Shown here piece after piece: positions 42,453-50,716 of a stretch of 64,000 nucleotides of DNA (its first letter is position 1; each line of letters opens with the position of its first letter). The notes under the pieces are model-generated. The model made no database searches and was not told the origin of the DNA. It saw only the letters and a program-made list of their open reading frames with translations. This stretch comes from Streptomyces sp. MMBL 11-1 (GTDB taxonomy: Bacteria > Actinomycetota > Actinomycetes > Streptomycetales > Streptomycetaceae): NCBI RefSeq assembly GCF_028622875.1, contig NZ_CP117709.1, forward strand, positions 6,761,001 to 6,825,000. Reading direction: 5' to 3'. The position numbers and the translations under genes were made by a program.

Positions 42453-44861
42453 TCAGTGCCCCGGGCCGCCGACCTTGATCCGCACCACCTGCGGGTCGTG
42501 GTCGCTCGCCTGGTCGGCGAACTCGGCGTTGATGTGCACCACGTCGTAGTCGGGGCGCCGGATGCCGGGGCTCGTCAGGATGTGGTCCAGCGTCTGCGAG
42601 TTGCCGTCGAAGACATAGCTGTACCGCTCCGACGCGGGGAGCGTCGTGATCAGGGGCTGGAGCACCCTGCCCTTGGTCAGCGCCTTCACCGTCGGGGAGA
42701 ACTCGAAGTCGTTGATGTCCCCGAGTGTGATGACCCGCGCGGACCTGTCGGCCTTCAGCAGTGAGGCGACGAAGGCGTTGACCTCGGCGGCCTGCTGGAT
42801 CCGCTGGGTCTCCGAGGAACGCGTCGGCTCCTGGTAGCGGCCGTGCAGCGGCTGGTCGCCGCCCTTGGACGCGAAGTGGTTGCCGATGACGAAGACGGGC
42901 CTGCCCCGGAAGACGAACTCGCCCACCAGCGGCTTGCGGCTGTTCTCCCACGCCGGGCTCGCCGGGTTGATCCGGCCCGGGGACGCGGAGAGCTCGACGC
43001 CCTTCCAGGTGTCGATGGCGCGCACCGGTGTGGTGGCGTCGCCGCCCGCGCGGCCGGTGAAGGACACCCGCTCGGGGTTGTAGAGGAAGACGTTGCGGAT
43101 GTTGCCGCCGGGCTGGCCGCCGTCCTTGTTGTTCTCGGGGGCGATGTAGCGCCAGGCGTAGCGCGGCCCGCCCTGCGCGACGATCGCGTCGGCGAACCGC
43201 TTCAGCGTCGCCTCGGAGCCCGTCGTGCCGTCGTTCACCGCGCCGTTGTCGTCCTGGATCTCCTCCAGCGAGAGGATGTCGGGGGAGGACAGGTTGACCG
43301 CGACACCCTCGGCCAGCGTGTCGAACTTGGTCTGGTCGTCGCGCGCGTCGAGGTTCTCCACGTTGTACGTGGCGACCGCCAGTTCGTTCTTCTTCTGCTT
43401 GCGGGTCACCTCGCGCCGCAGCCCGTTGTCGATCACCGTGCCCAGCTCGGTGGCCTGCACGTTGTAGCCGCCGTAGCTCGCGTAGTCGAGCACGCCGGTG
43501 GTGCGGCCCTTCAGCACGTCCCCGACGTTCGCCGTCGGCACCGGCCGCGCCGGGTCCAGCGACATCACCTTGAGGCGGCCGGTGTTCTGGTCCTCGTACG
43601 AGGCGTAGCGCGTGCCGCCGCGCCGGGTCGGGTTCTCCCCCGGCTTCACGGTCACCCAGATCTCGTCGTACGCGGTCGTCGCCCCGGTCACCCGGGTGTC
43701 GGCGATCTCGACCCGGGAGCCCTCCAGCGCCTCGTAGAGGTCCAGGGCGTACCGGGACGGGTCCAGGGGCAGTGCGTCGATCGCCCCGCCGCCCGCCGAG
43801 GGCACGTAACGGCCGGGCACCGAACGGGCGTCGAGGACGACCGGGGCGGGCAGCGCGTTGCCGGAGGACAGGACGGTGGTGCGGGGTGCGGTGATCTGGG
43901 TGAGGGACTGGGTGCCGGTGCCCGGGGAGTATTCGGCGACCTTGCCGCTGACCAGGACCGCGTCGCCGACCTTCACGGCCGGTGCGGTGGAGCCGGTGTA
44001 GACGAACAGGCCCTCGCCGGTGCGCGGGTCGCCGTCGGGGGCGGTGTCCTGGATCCAGAAGCCCCGCGAGCCGCCGGCCCGCACTCCGGTGACGACGCCC
44101 GGGACTCCGGTCACCGCCTCGCCGTCGAGCGGGGAGACCCGGGTGGTGCCCTGGATGTCGTGGATCCGTACGTCGCCGGGCTCGGTGGGGCCGGGCTCCT
44201 CCGGCTCCTGCCCGCCGCCGGACGTCTCGCCCTTGGCGTTCACCGGCGTCGGGGCGCCCGAGGAGAGGTCGGCGGCGTTGTCGTCGGTGTCGGCGAGCGA
44301 GGCGGCCCGTGCGACGGACGCGGTGGCCGACGCGCCGGGGACCGGGCCGCCGCCCTCGCGGACGACCGCCGAGCCGTAGCCGACCAGGTCGACGATCCGG
44401 GTGTCCGCCGCACAGTCCGCCGCCGACTTGCAGGTGAGCGGGGCCGTTCCGGAGACCAGGGCGACGGTGCCGCTTCCCGCCGCCATGGCGATCGTGCCGG
44501 TGGTGTCGGCGGTGGGAAGGGCGACGGTTCCGCCGGTGCCCGCGGCCTGGGCGACCAGGTAGCGGCCGCCGGGCGCGATCGACCCGGACAGCTCGGAGAC
44601 CTGCCACCGGGAGCCCGCCGACGGGCTGCCCGGCAGGTACTGGACGCTGAGTCCGCCGACCTCGAAGGACGCGGAGCCGGCGTTGGCCAGCTCGACGAAG
44701 TCCCGGGTCAGCGTCGCGCCGGAGTTGCCCCCGCCGCCGTACACCTCGGAGATGACGGCGGTGGCGGACGGGGCCGCCTGGGCGGCGGGCAGGGCGGTCA
44801 CCGCGAGAGCGGCGGCGACGGCGCCGGTCAGAAGAACGGAACCGGATCTGTGTATCTGCAC
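42453..44861 (-). CDS. Secreted ExeM/NucH-like extracellular nuclease with lamin-tail domain
   Basis: About 802 residues. After a signal peptide (about 1-30, AAQAAP) comes a lamin-tail domain (about 35-180, ISEVYGGGGNSGATLTRDFV, ending with VDLVGYGSA). An OB-type region follows (VHIHD-like strand, VTGVPGVVTGVRAGG). The C-terminal endonuclease/exonuclease/phosphatase domain has ATYNVENLDARDD, ILSLEEIQDDNGAVNDG, GNHFASKGGDQPLHGR, TLGDINDFEFS and ASDHDPQVVRI. These give the metal Glu, the catalytic His/Asp pair and the final DHDP. It is an extracellular DNase-like enzyme. I use GTG 44861, which starts a good signal; TTG 44876 is the alternative. No anchor is visible. Confidence 0.88.
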   Translation of the reverse strand: MQIHRSGSVLLTGAVAAALAVTALPAAQAAPSATAVISEVYGGGGNSGATLTRDFVELANAGSASFEVGGLSVQYLPGSPSAGSRWQVSELSGSIAPGGRYLVAQAAGTGGTVALPTADTTGTIAMAAGSGTVALVSGTAPLTCKSAADCAADTRIVDLVGYGSAVVREGGGPVPGASATASVARAASLADTDDNAADLSSGAPTPVNAKGETSGGGQEPEEPGPTEPGDVRIHDIQGTTRVSPLDGEAVTGVPGVVTGVRAGGSRGFWIQDTAPDGDPRTGEGLFVYTGSTAPAVKVGDAVLVSGKVAEYSPGTGTQSLTQITAPRTTVLSSGNALPAPVVLDARSVPGRYVPSAGGGAIDALPLDPSRYALDLYEALEGSRVEIADTRVTGATTAYDEIWVTVKPGENPTRRGGTRYASYEDQNTGRLKVMSLDPARPVPTANVGDVLKGRTTGVLDYASYGGYNVQATELGTVIDNGLRREVTRKQKKNELAVATYNVENLDARDDQTKFDTLAEGVAVNLSSPDILSLEEIQDDNGAVNDGTTGSEATLKRFADAIVAQGGPRYAWRYIAPENNKDGGQPGGNIRNVFLYNPERVSFTGRAGGDATTPVRAIDTWKGVELSASPGRINPASPAWENSRKPLVGEFVFRGRPVFVIGNHFASKGGDQPLHGRYQEPTRSSETQRIQQAAEVNAFVASLLKADRSARVITLGDINDFEFSPTVKALTKGRVLQPLITTLPASERYSYVFDGNSQTLDHILTSPGIRRPDYDVVHINAEFADQASDHDPQVVRIKVGGPGH

Positions 44862-45060
44862 GGGAGGTGCCCCCAACTGAGTAGTAGGGGCAAAAACTAT
44901 GCGCGTAGAACGGGCATGACAAGGCGCTGGAGGTTAATTCCGGGCGTATCCCGGGTGAGCGCCACGGACCGGCGCCCGGAGCGGTCCGGGGGAGGACCGC
45001 ACCGGGCGGGTCACGAGGGCGTCCGTCCCGTCCGATCGGCGGCGGCCGGGACGGCGGGGG

Positions 45061-46140
45061 TCACTGGCGGATGCGGTCGCGGATCCAGACCCCGGCCTCC
45101 TTCAGGACCCCGGTCCCCGCCCATGTGCCCCCGTCGCAGGTGCCGGTCTTGAAGACGGCGCCGGAACGGTGGTCGTCGGAGTAGTTCCAGTTGGTCCAGG
45201 AGATCTTCTTGCGCTTCATGAGATCGAGGTAGCGTTGCGACATGGTGAAGTCGTTGGCGCCCTCGCCCGAGTAGTTCTGCGTGCCGAACTCCGTGACGAA
45301 CACGGGCAGTTTGTTCGACGCGCGGTCGAGCGCGCTCAGGTACTCCTCGCGGTGCGAGGCCGCGTAGAAGTGGAAGGTGTACATGATGTTGGAGGCGCGG
45401 ACGGGGTTGTTCACGACCTCCGACTCGTCGGAGCCCTCGGACACCCCGAAGGAGGACCAGGCGCGTGTCCCGACCAGCACCACCGCGTCGGGGTCCTGGG
45501 CCCGGATCACCGGGATGATCTGCTCGGCGTACGACTTGATGCGCGACCAGCTCACCCCCGAGGGCTCGTTGGCGATCTCGTAGAGCACACCCGGATGGTT
45601 CCTGTACTTCTTCGCCATCGCGGTGAAGAAGGTCTTGGCCCGCGACAGGTTCGCGTTCGGGTCGCCCGGGGAGAGCATGTGCCAGTCGATGACCGCGTAC
45701 ATGCCGCGTGCGTGCGCCGCGTCGATGAACTTCTGCGCACGGGCGGTGAAGCCGGCCGGGTCGGTCTCGTACCCGCCCTCCTGTACGTAGGTGGAGACGC
45801 GCAGCACGTCGGCGCGCCAGTCCTGGGCCAGGGCGTTGAGCGATCCGTCCGTGACGCACTGGGCGTACCACTGGGTGCCGTGCGTGCTCATCCCGTTGAG
45901 GGCGACGGCCTGGCCGGAGTCGTTGCAGAGCTGACGGCCGCAGACGGAGAGCTGGCCGTTGGCGGCGAGCGGGGTGGCGGCGGTGGGGGAGACGGGGGCC
46001 GGTGCGGCTCCCGCCCGGACGGGAGCCATCAGTGCGGTGACGACACCGAGCGCGGACGCGGCGAGCAGGGCCTTGCGGGCCATCTTGCGGCGGCCCGTCG
46101 TGGGGGCGGAGTCGGTGGGGGGAGTGGTGCGCTGGTGCAT
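45061..46140 (-). CDS. Secreted glycoside hydrolase family 5 (cellulase/mannanase-type endoglycosidase)
   Basis: A 359-residue retaining glycosidase. The N-terminus GRRKMARKALLAASALG fits a Tat (or Sec) signal ending near residue 45. The catalytic domain covers about 62-357, with acid/base Glu192 (LYEIANEPSG) and nucleophile Glu284 (FVTEFGTQN), plus VIDWHML and MYTFHFYA of GH5_2-type endoglucanases. It has no carbohydrate-binding module. GGGAG precedes the ATG at 46140. A promoter and a GAAANTTTC palindrome lie upstream, so expression is probably sugar-controlled. Confidence 0.92.
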   Translation of the reverse strand: MHQRTTPPTDSAPTTGRRKMARKALLAASALGVVTALMAPVRAGAAPAPVSPTAATPLAANGQLSVCGRQLCNDSGQAVALNGMSTHGTQWYAQCVTDGSLNALAQDWRADVLRVSTYVQEGGYETDPAGFTARAQKFIDAAHARGMYAVIDWHMLSPGDPNANLSRAKTFFTAMAKKYRNHPGVLYEIANEPSGVSWSRIKSYAEQIIPVIRAQDPDAVVLVGTRAWSSFGVSEGSDESEVVNNPVRASNIMYTFHFYAASHREEYLSALDRASNKLPVFVTEFGTQNYSGEGANDFTMSQRYLDLMKRKKISWTNWNYSDDHRSGAVFKTGTCDGGTWAGTGVLKEAGVWIRDRIRQ

Positions 46141-46190
46141 GGTGGTGCTCCCTTCGGAGGGGGGTGGGAGACGCCATGTCGGCAGAACTG

Positions 46191-46238
46191 AAAGTAAAGC
46201 TTCCTTCCAATTGTCGTCAACAGCGTTGAGAAACTTTC
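46191..46238 (-). promoter_or_regulatory. GH5 promoter with GAAAGTTTC operator
   Basis: On the minus strand TTGACG (46220-46215) and TACTTT (46196-46191) are 18 bp apart. GAAAGTTTC (46238-46230), a perfect 4+1+4 palindrome, sits nine bases upstream of the -35. Similar GAAANTTTC elements are known before Streptomyces xylanase-type genes, where repressors act on them. Confidence 0.6.
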
Positions 46239-46252
46239 CTGCGTATGAACAC

Positions 46253-46290
46253 GCGTGGCGGAAGGGCCTGTTGGGGCCCTCCCGCCACGC
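46253..46290 (-). terminator. 16-bp hairpin after the VOC gene
   Basis: Arms 46253-46268 and 46275-46290 pair with one mismatch around TGTTGG, 55 nt past the VOC gene stop (46346) and just upstream of the GH5 promoter. Confidence 0.75.
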
Positions 46291-46345
46291 TCCCGCCCTG
46301 GTGCGCCGGTATGTCCTTGTGTGCCGCCCGGCCCTCCCGGGCCGC

Positions 46346-46741
46346 TCAGCCCTGCGGCAGCGGGTAGACCGCCAGCGAGAACGAGTGGCCCGCCGGGTCC
46401 CCGTACACCCTCACGTCCCGGGGACCGCTGTTGCTGTCGCCGGTGTCGACGGGCCGGGCCCCCAGCCCGATCGCCTCCCGCTCGGCCTCGTCGATGTTCT
46501 CGGGGCCGACCAGGATCCGCAGGTGCGCCTGCTGCGAGTCCTCCGGGCGCGGCCAGCTCGGCGGGGCGTAGCCGTGGTCGCGGCGGATCGCCAGCCGGAC
46601 GCCGTCGTTGCCGACGATCTCGACGAAATCGGGGTCGGAACCGATCCGTATCTCCGCGTCGAGCAGACCGGCGTAGAACTCGGCCAGCTCCCTGGGTTCG
46701 GCGCAGTCAAGGACGAGGACGCTCGTTTTCTCCACAGTCAT
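46346..46741 (-). CDS. VOC (glyoxalase/bleomycin-resistance fold) protein
   Basis: A 131-residue single-chain VOC protein made of two beta-alpha-beta-beta-beta units (VLVLDCAEPRELAEFYAGLL, RILVGPENIDEAEREAIGLG) with a closing VYGDPAGHSFSLAVYP. The metal-ligand positions are only partly filled, so catalysis is uncertain. The ATG 46741 begins MTVEKTSV; an upstream in-frame start adds a non-conserved Gly-rich piece. It diverges from the MFS pump gene. No substrate can be inferred. Confidence 0.85.
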   Translation of the reverse strand: MTVEKTSVLVLDCAEPRELAEFYAGLLDAEIRIGSDPDFVEIVGNDGVRLAIRRDHGYAPPSWPRPEDSQQAHLRILVGPENIDEAEREAIGLGARPVDTGDSNSGPRDVRVYGDPAGHSFSLAVYPLPQG

Positions 46742-46869
46742 GCGGGAACGAGTACCCCCGCCGGGCGCGGACACGCCGCACCGGGCCCGTCCGTGGATCC
46801 GGAATCCGGGCCCCCGGTGCGGACGCGTCCCGGAGGAGGAAACACCCCACGCGATCTAAGGTGCGAACC

Positions 46870-48369
46870 ATGGTTCAGAGCGCGGCGCATCCCGGTCCGG
46901 CCGGGCGCGACGCCGCCCCCGGCGGCCCCGACCCCCGGCGTTGGCGGGCACTGGCCGTCTGTCTGGTGGCGGGCTTCATGACCCTGCTGGACGTCTCCAT
47001 CGTCAACGTGGCGCTCCCCTCGATCCGGGAGGGACTGAACACCCCCGAGTCCGACCTCCAGTGGGTGCTCTCCGGCTACGCCCTCGCCTTCGGGCTCTTC
47101 CTCATCCCCGCCGGGCGCCTGGGCGACGCGCGGGGCCGCCGGGCGGTCTTCATGGCGGGACTCGCCCTCTTCACCCTGGCCTCCGCCGCCTGCGGGGCCG
47201 CCCAGTCCAGCCTGTGGCTGGTGATCGCCCGACTGGCTCAGGGCATCGCGGGCGGTCTGATCTCCCCGCAGATCTCCGCCCTGATCCAGCAGATGTTCTC
47301 CGGGCGCGAGCGCGGCCGGGCCTTCGGCATGTTCGGCACCGTCGTCGGCATCTCCACGGCCGTGGGCCCGCTGCTCGGCGGCGTGCTCATCCAGGCCGCC
47401 GGACCGGACCACGGCTGGCGCTGGGTCTTCTACGTCAACCTCCCGCTCGGCGCCGTCTGCCTCCTGCTCGCCCACCGGCTGCTCCCGGACACCCCGTCCG
47501 CCGGGCGGGTGAGGCCGCGCGACCTGGACCCGGTGGGCGTCGCCCTGCTCGGGGCCGGGGTGCTGGCGCTGCTGCTGCCGTTCGTCCAGGCCCAGCAGTG
47601 GCCCGGCAACGGCAAGTGGCTGCTGCTCGTCCTGGCCGGGGCCCTGCTCGCCGCGTTCGTGGCCTGGGAGTCGCGGTGCACGGGCGGACCCACCCACCCG
47701 GTCCTGGACCTGTCGCTCTTCCGGCTGCGTTCCTACTGGCTGGGCTGCCTGCTGATCCTGCTCTACTTCGCCGGGTTCACCTCGATCTTCTTCGTGACGA
47801 CCCTCTACCTCCAGTCCGGCCTGGGCTACTCCGCCCTCCAGGCCGGACTCGCCATCACCCCCTTCGCCCTCGGTTCCGGCGTCGCCGCGTCCATCGGCGG
47901 CCGGCTCGTCGGCCGCTTCGGCCGCCCCCTCGTGGTGGCGGGTCTGGCCATGGTCGCGCTGGGCCTCGCCGGCACCGCCCTCGCCGTCCACCTGGTCCCC
48001 GGCACCGGTGCGGGCTGGGCGATGGCCGCCCCGCTGCTCCTCGCCGGCCTGGGCAGCGGCCTGGTCATCGCCCCCAACCAGACCCTGACCCTCGCGGAGG
48101 TCCCGGTGAACCGGGCCGGCAGCGCCGGGGGCACCCTCCAGACCGGCCAGCGGGTCGGCTCCGCGATCGGGATCGCCGCCGTCGGCGCGGTCTTCTTCGC
48201 CCAGGTCGGCCCGGACGGCTGGGCCGACGCCTACGACCACGGGCTCATCGTGTCCGTCGCCTTCGTGCTGGCCGCGCTGATCGTGGCGCTGGCCGACGTC
48301 GGAGCCGACCGACGGGGCAGACGACGTACAGCACGCGGACCGAGCGACGCATCGAGGAGCACGGTATGA
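46870..48369 (+). CDS. MFS drug efflux transporter, DHA2 (14-TMS, EmrB/QacA) family
   Basis: A 499-residue proton-driven exporter with about 14 membrane segments. DHA2 motifs are LLDVSIVNVALPSIREGL (helix 1), RLGDARGRRAVFMAG (motif A) and GTVVGISTAVGPLLGG (motif C). The ATG 46870 has AAGGTG seven bases upstream. Its stop overlaps the start of a GST-like gene (ATGA), so the pump and the redox enzyme are co-expressed. Export of quinone-like or antibiotic compounds is plausible, but the substrate is unknown. Confidence 0.92.
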   Translation: MVQSAAHPGPAGRDAAPGGPDPRRWRALAVCLVAGFMTLLDVSIVNVALPSIREGLNTPESDLQWVLSGYALAFGLFLIPAGRLGDARGRRAVFMAGLALFTLASAACGAAQSSLWLVIARLAQGIAGGLISPQISALIQQMFSGRERGRAFGMFGTVVGISTAVGPLLGGVLIQAAGPDHGWRWVFYVNLPLGAVCLLLAHRLLPDTPSAGRVRPRDLDPVGVALLGAGVLALLLPFVQAQQWPGNGKWLLLVLAGALLAAFVAWESRCTGGPTHPVLDLSLFRLRSYWLGCLLILLYFAGFTSIFFVTTLYLQSGLGYSALQAGLAITPFALGSGVAASIGGRLVGRFGRPLVVAGLAMVALGLAGTALAVHLVPGTGAGWAMAAPLLLAGLGSGLVIAPNQTLTLAEVPVNRAGSAGGTLQTGQRVGSAIGIAAVGAVFFAQVGPDGWADAYDHGLIVSVAFVLAALIVALADVGADRRGRRRTARGPSDASRSTV

Positions 48370-49403
48370 ACGACACGACAGCGGCCAGCGCCGGTAGCGA
48401 CGGCAACACCTCCTACGGCCACAAACCGTTCAAGCGGTCCAAGAGCCACTTCGCCGACCGGATCACCGCCGACGGCCGCGACGGCTGGCCCGTGGAGCCG
48501 GGCCGCTACCGGCTCGTCGTCAGCCGCGCCTGCCCCTGGGCGAGCCGCGCCCTGGTCTCCCGGCGGCTCCTCGGCCTGGAGGACGCCCTCCCGCTCGCCG
48601 TCGCCGACCCGATCCAGGACGACCGCAGCTGGCGCTTCACCCTCGACCCCGGAGGCAAGGACCCGGTGCTCGGCATCCGCTACCTCAGCGAGGCCTACGA
48701 CGCCCGGGAGGACGACTATCCCGGCGGTGTCAGCGTGCCCGCGATCGTGGACGTACCGAGCGGGCAGCTGGTCACCAACGACTACCAGCGGATCACGCTC
48801 GACCTCGCCACCGAATGGACCGCGCTGCACCGGCCCGGCGCCCCCGACCTCTACCCCGCACCGCTGCGCGACGAGATCGACGAGGTCATGGAGGGCATCT
48901 ACCGGGACGTCAACAACGGCGTCTACCGCGCGGGGTTCGCCAGCTCCCAGGAGGAGTACGAGGAGGCGTACGCCGCCCTCTTCGCCCGCCTCGACCAGGT
49001 CTCCGACCGCCTCACCGACCGCCGCTACCTGGTCGGCGACACCATCACCGAGGCCGACATCCGGCTCTTCACCACCCTGGTCCGCTTCGACGCCGTCTAC
49101 CACGGCCACTTCAAGTGCAACCGGAACAAGCTGACCGAGGACCCCGTCCTGTGGGGCTACGTCCGCGACCTCTACCAGACACCCGGCTTCGGCGACACGG
49201 TCGACTTCGACCACATCAAGCGGCACTACTACCAGGTCCACACCGGCATCAACCCCACCGGCATCGTCCCCGTCGGCCCCGACCTCTCCGGCTGGACCGC
49301 CCCGCACCACCGCGAACAGCTCGGCGGCCGCCCCTTCGGCGACGGCACACCCCCGGGCCCCGTGCCCCCGGGCGAGCGGGTCACCCCCGTGCCCGCCGCC
49401 TGA
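48366..49403 (+). CDS. Glutathione S-transferase family / glutathionyl-hydroquinone reductase-like protein
   Basis: The 345-residue protein of the GHR (Xi-class GST) type has the catalytic Cys56 in VVSRACPWASRALVSRRLLG, the thioredoxin-fold SVPAIVDVPSGQLVTNDY, and the C-terminal LVGDTITEADIRLFTTLVRF and CNRNKLTEDPVLWGYVRDLY motifs. The characterised family reduces glutathionyl-hydroquinones. Streptomyces makes mycothiol instead of glutathione, so a mycothiol conjugate is the more likely substrate (inference). It is coupled to the MFS pump. The end is a Gly/Pro-rich tail. Confidence 0.9.
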   Translation: MNDTTAASAGSDGNTSYGHKPFKRSKSHFADRITADGRDGWPVEPGRYRLVVSRACPWASRALVSRRLLGLEDALPLAVADPIQDDRSWRFTLDPGGKDPVLGIRYLSEAYDAREDDYPGGVSVPAIVDVPSGQLVTNDYQRITLDLATEWTALHRPGAPDLYPAPLRDEIDEVMEGIYRDVNNGVYRAGFASSQEEYEEAYAALFARLDQVSDRLTDRRYLVGDTITEADIRLFTTLVRFDAVYHGHFKCNRNKLTEDPVLWGYVRDLYQTPGFGDTVDFDHIKRHYYQVHTGINPTGIVPVGPDLSGWTAPHHREQLGGRPFGDGTPPGPVPPGERVTPVPAA

Positions 49404-49445
49404 CCGGGGCGCCCGGGCCCGGTGGGCGTGACGTGCGCCCGCCGG

Positions 49446-49474
49446 CCCTTGCGGACCGTAGCTGTCCGCAAGGG
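49446..49474. terminator. 11-bp perfect inverted repeat between GST-like and AlkZ-like genes
   Basis: CCCTTGCGGAC (49446-49456) pairs with GTCCGCAAGGG (49464-49474) around CGTAGCT, 43 nt after the GST-like stop and 17 nt before the next ATG. It is either the terminator of the pump operon or an operator for the next gene. Confidence 0.6.
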
Positions 49475-49491
49475 TCGATAGCGTACGGACC

Positions 49492-50628
49492 ATGGCAGCG
49501 AAGACGCACCGCACCGCCGCACACCCCACCGTCCTCTCCACCCGCGCGCTGAACCGGGCGACCCTGGACCGCCAGCTCCTGTTGCGCCGGTCGGCGATGT
49601 CCGCGAAGGACGCGGTCGCCCATCTCCTCGGGCTCCAGGCCCAGAACACCAAGCCGCCGTACTTCCAGCTGTACGCCCGGCTCGCGGACTTCGACCCCGC
49701 GGAGCTGTCCGCCCTGATGGAGTCCCGCGAGGTGGTCCGGATCGTCACCCTGCGCTCCACCCTCCACTCCCACACGGCGGACGACGCGCTCACCCTGCGC
49801 CCCCTCGTGCAGGCGGCGCGCGAGCGGGAGCTGAAGAACTTCCGGCGCGGGCTGGAGGGCGTGGACCTGGACCGGCTCGCGGCGGTGGCCGAGAAGTCGG
49901 TCGTGGAGCGGCCCCGCCCGGTCGGGGAACTGCGGGAGGAACTCCTCGCGCACTGGCCGGACGCCGACCCCCGCGCGCTCACCACCGCCGCCCGCTGCCT
50001 GCTGCCCCTGGTCCAGGTCACCCCGCGCGGACTGTGGGGACGCGGTGGACAGGTCGCCCTGACCACCGTGGAGCACTGGCTGGGACGGCCTGCCGAACCC
50101 GCCCCCGCCCCCGACGCCACCGTGCTGCGCTACCTCGGCGCGTTCGGCCCCGCCTCGGTGATGGACTTCCAGGCATGGGCGGGACTGACCCGCACGAAGG
50201 AGGTCTTCGAACGGCTCAGGCCCCGGCTGCTCACCTTCCGGGACGAGAAGGGCGTCGAGCTCTTCGACCTTCCGGACGCCCCGCGCCCCGACCCCGGCAC
50301 TCCGGCCCCGCCGCGCTTCCTGCCCGAGTTCGACAACCTCCTCCTCGGCCACGCCGACCGCACCCGCGTGATCGCCCCGGTGAACAAGGGGCGCAACGGG
50401 GTCGGCAACCAGGCGTACGGGTCCGTGCTGGTCGACGGGTTCTTCGACGCGGTCTGGCGCGTGGAACGGGAGGGCGGCACCGCGATCCTGACCGTCCAGC
50501 CGCTCCGGCGCCTCGCCCGCGACGAGCGCGCCGGGATCACCGAGGAGGCGGCGCGGATGCTGACCGTGATGACGGACGCGACGGACCACCACATCCGGTT
50601 CGGCACGTTCCTGGACTACGGGGACTGA
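49492..50628 (+). CDS. AlkZ-like (HTH_42 superfamily) winged-helix DNA glycosylase candidate
   Basis: The 378-residue protein of the HTH_42 family carries AVAHLLGLQAQNTKPPYFQL. Gln49 and Gln51 form the Q-phi-Q motif used by AlkZ, the glycosylase that unhooks azinomycin cross-links; YcaQ has Q-phi-D instead. Three winged-helix-like units and FDNLLLGHADRTRVI complete the family pattern. No natural-product cluster for a DNA alkylator is in view. The ATG 49492 has no SD; TAGCGT seven bases upstream (49479-49484) could be the -10 of a leaderless mRNA. Activity is unproven. Confidence 0.82.
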   Translation: MAAKTHRTAAHPTVLSTRALNRATLDRQLLLRRSAMSAKDAVAHLLGLQAQNTKPPYFQLYARLADFDPAELSALMESREVVRIVTLRSTLHSHTADDALTLRPLVQAARERELKNFRRGLEGVDLDRLAAVAEKSVVERPRPVGELREELLAHWPDADPRALTTAARCLLPLVQVTPRGLWGRGGQVALTTVEHWLGRPAEPAPAPDATVLRYLGAFGPASVMDFQAWAGLTRTKEVFERLRPRLLTFRDEKGVELFDLPDAPRPDPGTPAPPRFLPEFDNLLLGHADRTRVIAPVNKGRNGVGNQAYGSVLVDGFFDAVWRVEREGGTAILTVQPLRRLARDERAGITEEAARMLTVMTDATDHHIRFGTFLDYGD

Positions 50629-50716
50629 GGGCGGCCTGCCGTCCGGATCACGCCGGCCTCGCGGGGCCCGGCGGCCCGATCCGGACGAGCGACCCTGGCC
50701 TCCCGGAACCCCCGGG

